DNA of 64,000 nucleotides from Priestia taiwanensis (lineage in GTDB: Bacteria; Bacillota; Bacilli; Bacillales; Bacillaceae_G), in NCBI RefSeq assembly GCF_014638355.1, contig NZ_BMFK01000001.1, positions 1,999,160 to 2,063,159 on the forward strand, written 5' to 3'. The position numbers were made by a program, and so were the translations under genes. Each line of letters begins with the position of its first letter. Positions within the stretch are counted from its first letter, which is position 1. Shown in pieces: positions 60,758-64,000 of the stretch. The notes beneath the pieces are model-generated. The model was not told the DNA's origin. It did not search any database and saw only the letters and a program-made list of their open reading frames with translations.

Positions 60758-61655
60758 GCTGTTCACTAACAATATGCTTTTCTGGTTGCTGTTGCTGAAG
60801 CAAGAAGAACGACACACCGATAATAACGAGTACGCCGCCGATTAAATGAGAAGAAATTAACGTCTCTTGCAAAATGAAATACGCTAACACCGTCGCACCA
60901 ACTGGTTCTCCTAATATACTCATTGAAATCGTCGTTGCATTCACATAATTAAGCAACCAATTATGAATAACCGCTGCCATCGTTGGAATAATAGCTGTTG
61001 CTAAAAACAGTAGGTAATCAAATTGTGTATATCCAACGAACGGAATATCCATCACAATGTTATACAAACAAGCCACTGCCCCTGCTACGAAAAAGACAAT
61101 GAAGCTATACACCCAGTGCGACAATTTACTGATAATCTTTTGCCCAATTAATAAATAACCGACAACTGCCACTACACTACAAAACGAAAGAAAATCACCG
61201 TATAATGCCTCATCACTTGCACTAACATCTCCCCATCCGATAACAACAACACCAATAATAGCGACAATCATACTAACAATGGTTACTTTCGTTGCTTTCT
61301 CTTTAAATAAGAAAAAACCTCCAATTAATGCGATAAGAGGCTGCAACGCCAAAATGATGGTAGAACTTGCCACAGATGTGTACTCAAGCGAGCCATACCA
61401 AAGTAAATAATGAAGTCCGAGGAAGAGCCCCGAGAAGAATAATACTGCATAATCTTTGCCGTTAATATTCTTCCATTCCTTCCACTTCATCACAACGACA
61501 GGCAATAAGAAAATACATGCCATCCATAGACGATACATACTAAGCGCTGATGGTGAAGCTGTCGTTAACTTCGCAAAAATCGCCGACGTTGAAATTGCAA
61601 TAATCCCCACTATAAGCATAATACTAATTGTTTGATTACTAATTTTTGTGTTCAC
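60744..61655 (-). CDS. EamA/DMT family transporter
   Basis: The 303-residue protein has ten membrane segments in two EamA repeats (about 10-140 and 155-285). It has a polar C-terminus with QQQQPEKH. It exports metabolites or drugs; the substrate is unknown. The GTG start at 61655 has AAAGAGGGG upstream, and its GTGA overlaps the stop of a 75-codon frame upstream. Confidence 0.88.
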   Translation of the reverse strand: MNTKISNQTISIMLIVGIIAISTSAIFAKLTTASPSALSMYRLWMACIFLLPVVVMKWKEWKNINGKDYAVLFFSGLFLGLHYLLWYGSLEYTSVASSTIILALQPLIALIGGFFLFKEKATKVTIVSMIVAIIGVVVIGWGDVSASDEALYGDFLSFCSVVAVVGYLLIGQKIISKLSHWVYSFIVFFVAGAVACLYNIVMDIPFVGYTQFDYLLFLATAIIPTMAAVIHNWLLNYVNATTISMSILGEPVGATVLAYFILQETLISSHLIGGVLVIIGVSFFLLQQQQPEKHIVSEQQKHV

Positions 61656-61879
61656 GTTGTCCCCTCTTTTTCCACTAGAAATTCTCCAGTTACATCCCCA
61701 AAAAGACTACCAATTTTATTTCTTCTTCGTGCATCGCTTGGGCTATTTTTACATGCTTGTTGCACATAGAGAACCTGCTTCCTTCTATAACACATCTTGT
61801 ATACATTATTCCCCAACATATATTCTACTACTTTCAATGCACGCACTTGAAGAATATTCACTTGGCTACCATATGCCAC
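61652..61879 (-). CDS. Possible 75-aa protein upstream of the EamA gene
   Basis: The frame starts at GTG 61879 without a good SD, and its TGA overlaps the EamA start (GTGA). The product is basic, with CYRRKQVLYVQQACKNSP and KIGSLFGDVTGEFLV. A TATAAT-like element lies about 25 bp upstream. The overlap favours a real gene, or the remnant of one; the missing SD argues against. I do not recognise it. Confidence 0.35.
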   Translation of the reverse strand: MAYGSQVNILQVRALKVVEYMLGNNVYKMCYRRKQVLYVQQACKNSPSDARRRNKIGSLFGDVTGEFLVEKEGTT

Positions 61880-61990
61880 TCCATGTATGTATTTATATTA
61901 TACCTTCCTCCCCATACTTCTTTGAAACAAAAAAGTTCTACAAATGCTGTGAAGTATTTGATTAACAAGGAACATTTCTTGTTTTGCGGT

Positions 61991-62027
61991 GATTAATCCT
62001 TCTTTCCACAATAAAGAAGGATTAATC
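61991..62027. terminator. Inverted repeat upstream of the collagen-like gene
   Basis: Perfect 15-bp arms GATTAATCCTTCTTT / AAAGAAGGATTAATC with a seven-base loop. No long T run, so the role is uncertain. Confidence 0.45.
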
Positions 62028-62198
62028 ATTCAATAAATTTGACTTACGAAGCATCCCATTGGCTTACTTCACCAACTACCCTTCTAAATATTTCCGTTGC
62101 TTTATACCAAAACAGTATCCCTTCCTCTCATACCCGAATTTACTGAGTATAAAGCACCTTTTAATAAACTACTTTAATCTAGGAAAGGAATAAGAGCG
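62028..62198. other. Upstream region of the collagen-like gene
   Basis: An AT-rich 170 bp region with AGGAAAGGA as SD. A sporulation sigma-K promoter is expected, but no convincing AC...CATANNNTA match was found. Confidence 0.35.
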
Positions 62199-63767
<1,569 letters not shown>

Positions 63768-63798
63768 ATCATTCTTTCGTTACTAATAACAAACAAGA

Positions 63799-63845
63799 AA
63801 AAGGTAATCAACTAGTCATCAATAATCGACTAGCTGATTACCTTT
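63799..63845 (+). terminator. Terminator of the collagen-like gene
   Basis: AAAGGTAATCA.CTAGTC...GACTAG.TGATTACCTTT. Confidence 0.88.
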
Positions 63846-63978
63846 CCTACGGATTCATCTACTCTTCTTTCATACGAAAAACAACAAAACATATCGGTTA
63901 CATAGTATCTTTTCCCCTTACATTGGCATTTACTGTATATAAAATATTTCGTTATAATACGTTTAGGAGAGGACAAAA

Positions 63979-64000
63979 ATGTTTACTATCAATGATTCAT
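63979..64000 (+). CDS. Start of a further gene, cut by the window end
   Basis: ATG 63979 follows AGGAGAGGA, and a TATAAT element lies about 25 bp upstream. Only MFTINDS is visible. The beginning resembles that of the preceding collagen-like protein (MFLFNNS), so it may be a related protein; that is a guess. Confidence 0.5.

Overview
The window looks like chromosomal DNA of a Bacillus cereus-group (or closely related) spore former. The signs are low GC, strong AGGAGG-type ribosome binding sites, a class IV PHB locus (phaRBC/phaQPJ), alpha/beta SASP, two endospore-appendage-like (DUF3992/Ena) proteins, a collagen-like spore-surface protein, and yybP-ykoY manganese riboswitches before TerC exporters. 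No prophage, IS element, CRISPR array, rRNA or tRNA was recognised.

Layout. 1-6.4 kb: 5' end of mtnB, a B12-binding radical SAM protein, small secreted/spore proteins, a Trk/Ktr potassium channel subunit and a DAO-type oxidoreductase. 6.5-10.6 kb: the PHB locus, with phaR-phaB-phaC leftward and phaQ-phaP-phaJ rightward from a shared control region. 10.7-15.9 kb: SASP, a VOC protein, and two near-identical riboswitch-terC units flanking a second Trk/Ktr gene. 16-21.6 kb: an ASCH/kinase-like/zinc-ribbon fusion, a cREC protein, an FNT channel, a CydB-type oxidase subunit without CydA, a broken DUF3139 gene and a methyltransferase. 21.7-28.8 kb: an eight-gene leftward sulfate assimilation/siroheme operon (cysH-cysP-sat-cysC-sulfite reductase-DUF3906-cobA-sirB). 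29-36.6 kb: secreted/membrane hypotheticals, cytidine deaminase, BcrC-like PAP2, an orphan BceB-type permease with a BceR-like box, and a MarR-nitroreductase operon. 36.7-40.8 kb: two Ena-like genes and Rex-controlled adhE. 40.8-42 kb: a multi-uORF leader in front of a yitT gene. 42.5-54.5 kb: MMPL exporter, PAP2, potABCD polyamine importer with a structured uORF leader, aldehyde dehydrogenase, a DD-carboxypeptidase and putP. 54.7-64 kb: yhdT-panF, a zinc-finger-like protein, a small membrane protein under three LexA-like boxes, an alkyl sulfatase, an EamA transporter and a collagen/YVTN fusion.

The most unusual features are in leaders and small genes. The yitT leader (40834-41238) carries three tiny ORFs. 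Two encode nearly the same peptide (MIARRSIWQRKDLSYT and MVARSIWQKKDLSYT) with mostly synonymous differences, and hairpins alternate with the ORFs. The potABCD leader has a 27-codon uORF whose stop overlaps the potA start (TAATG), with competing SD-sequestering helices. A 55-aa membrane protein at 58390-58557 has three LexA-like boxes around its promoter. These are inferences from sequence alone and need comparative or experimental tests.
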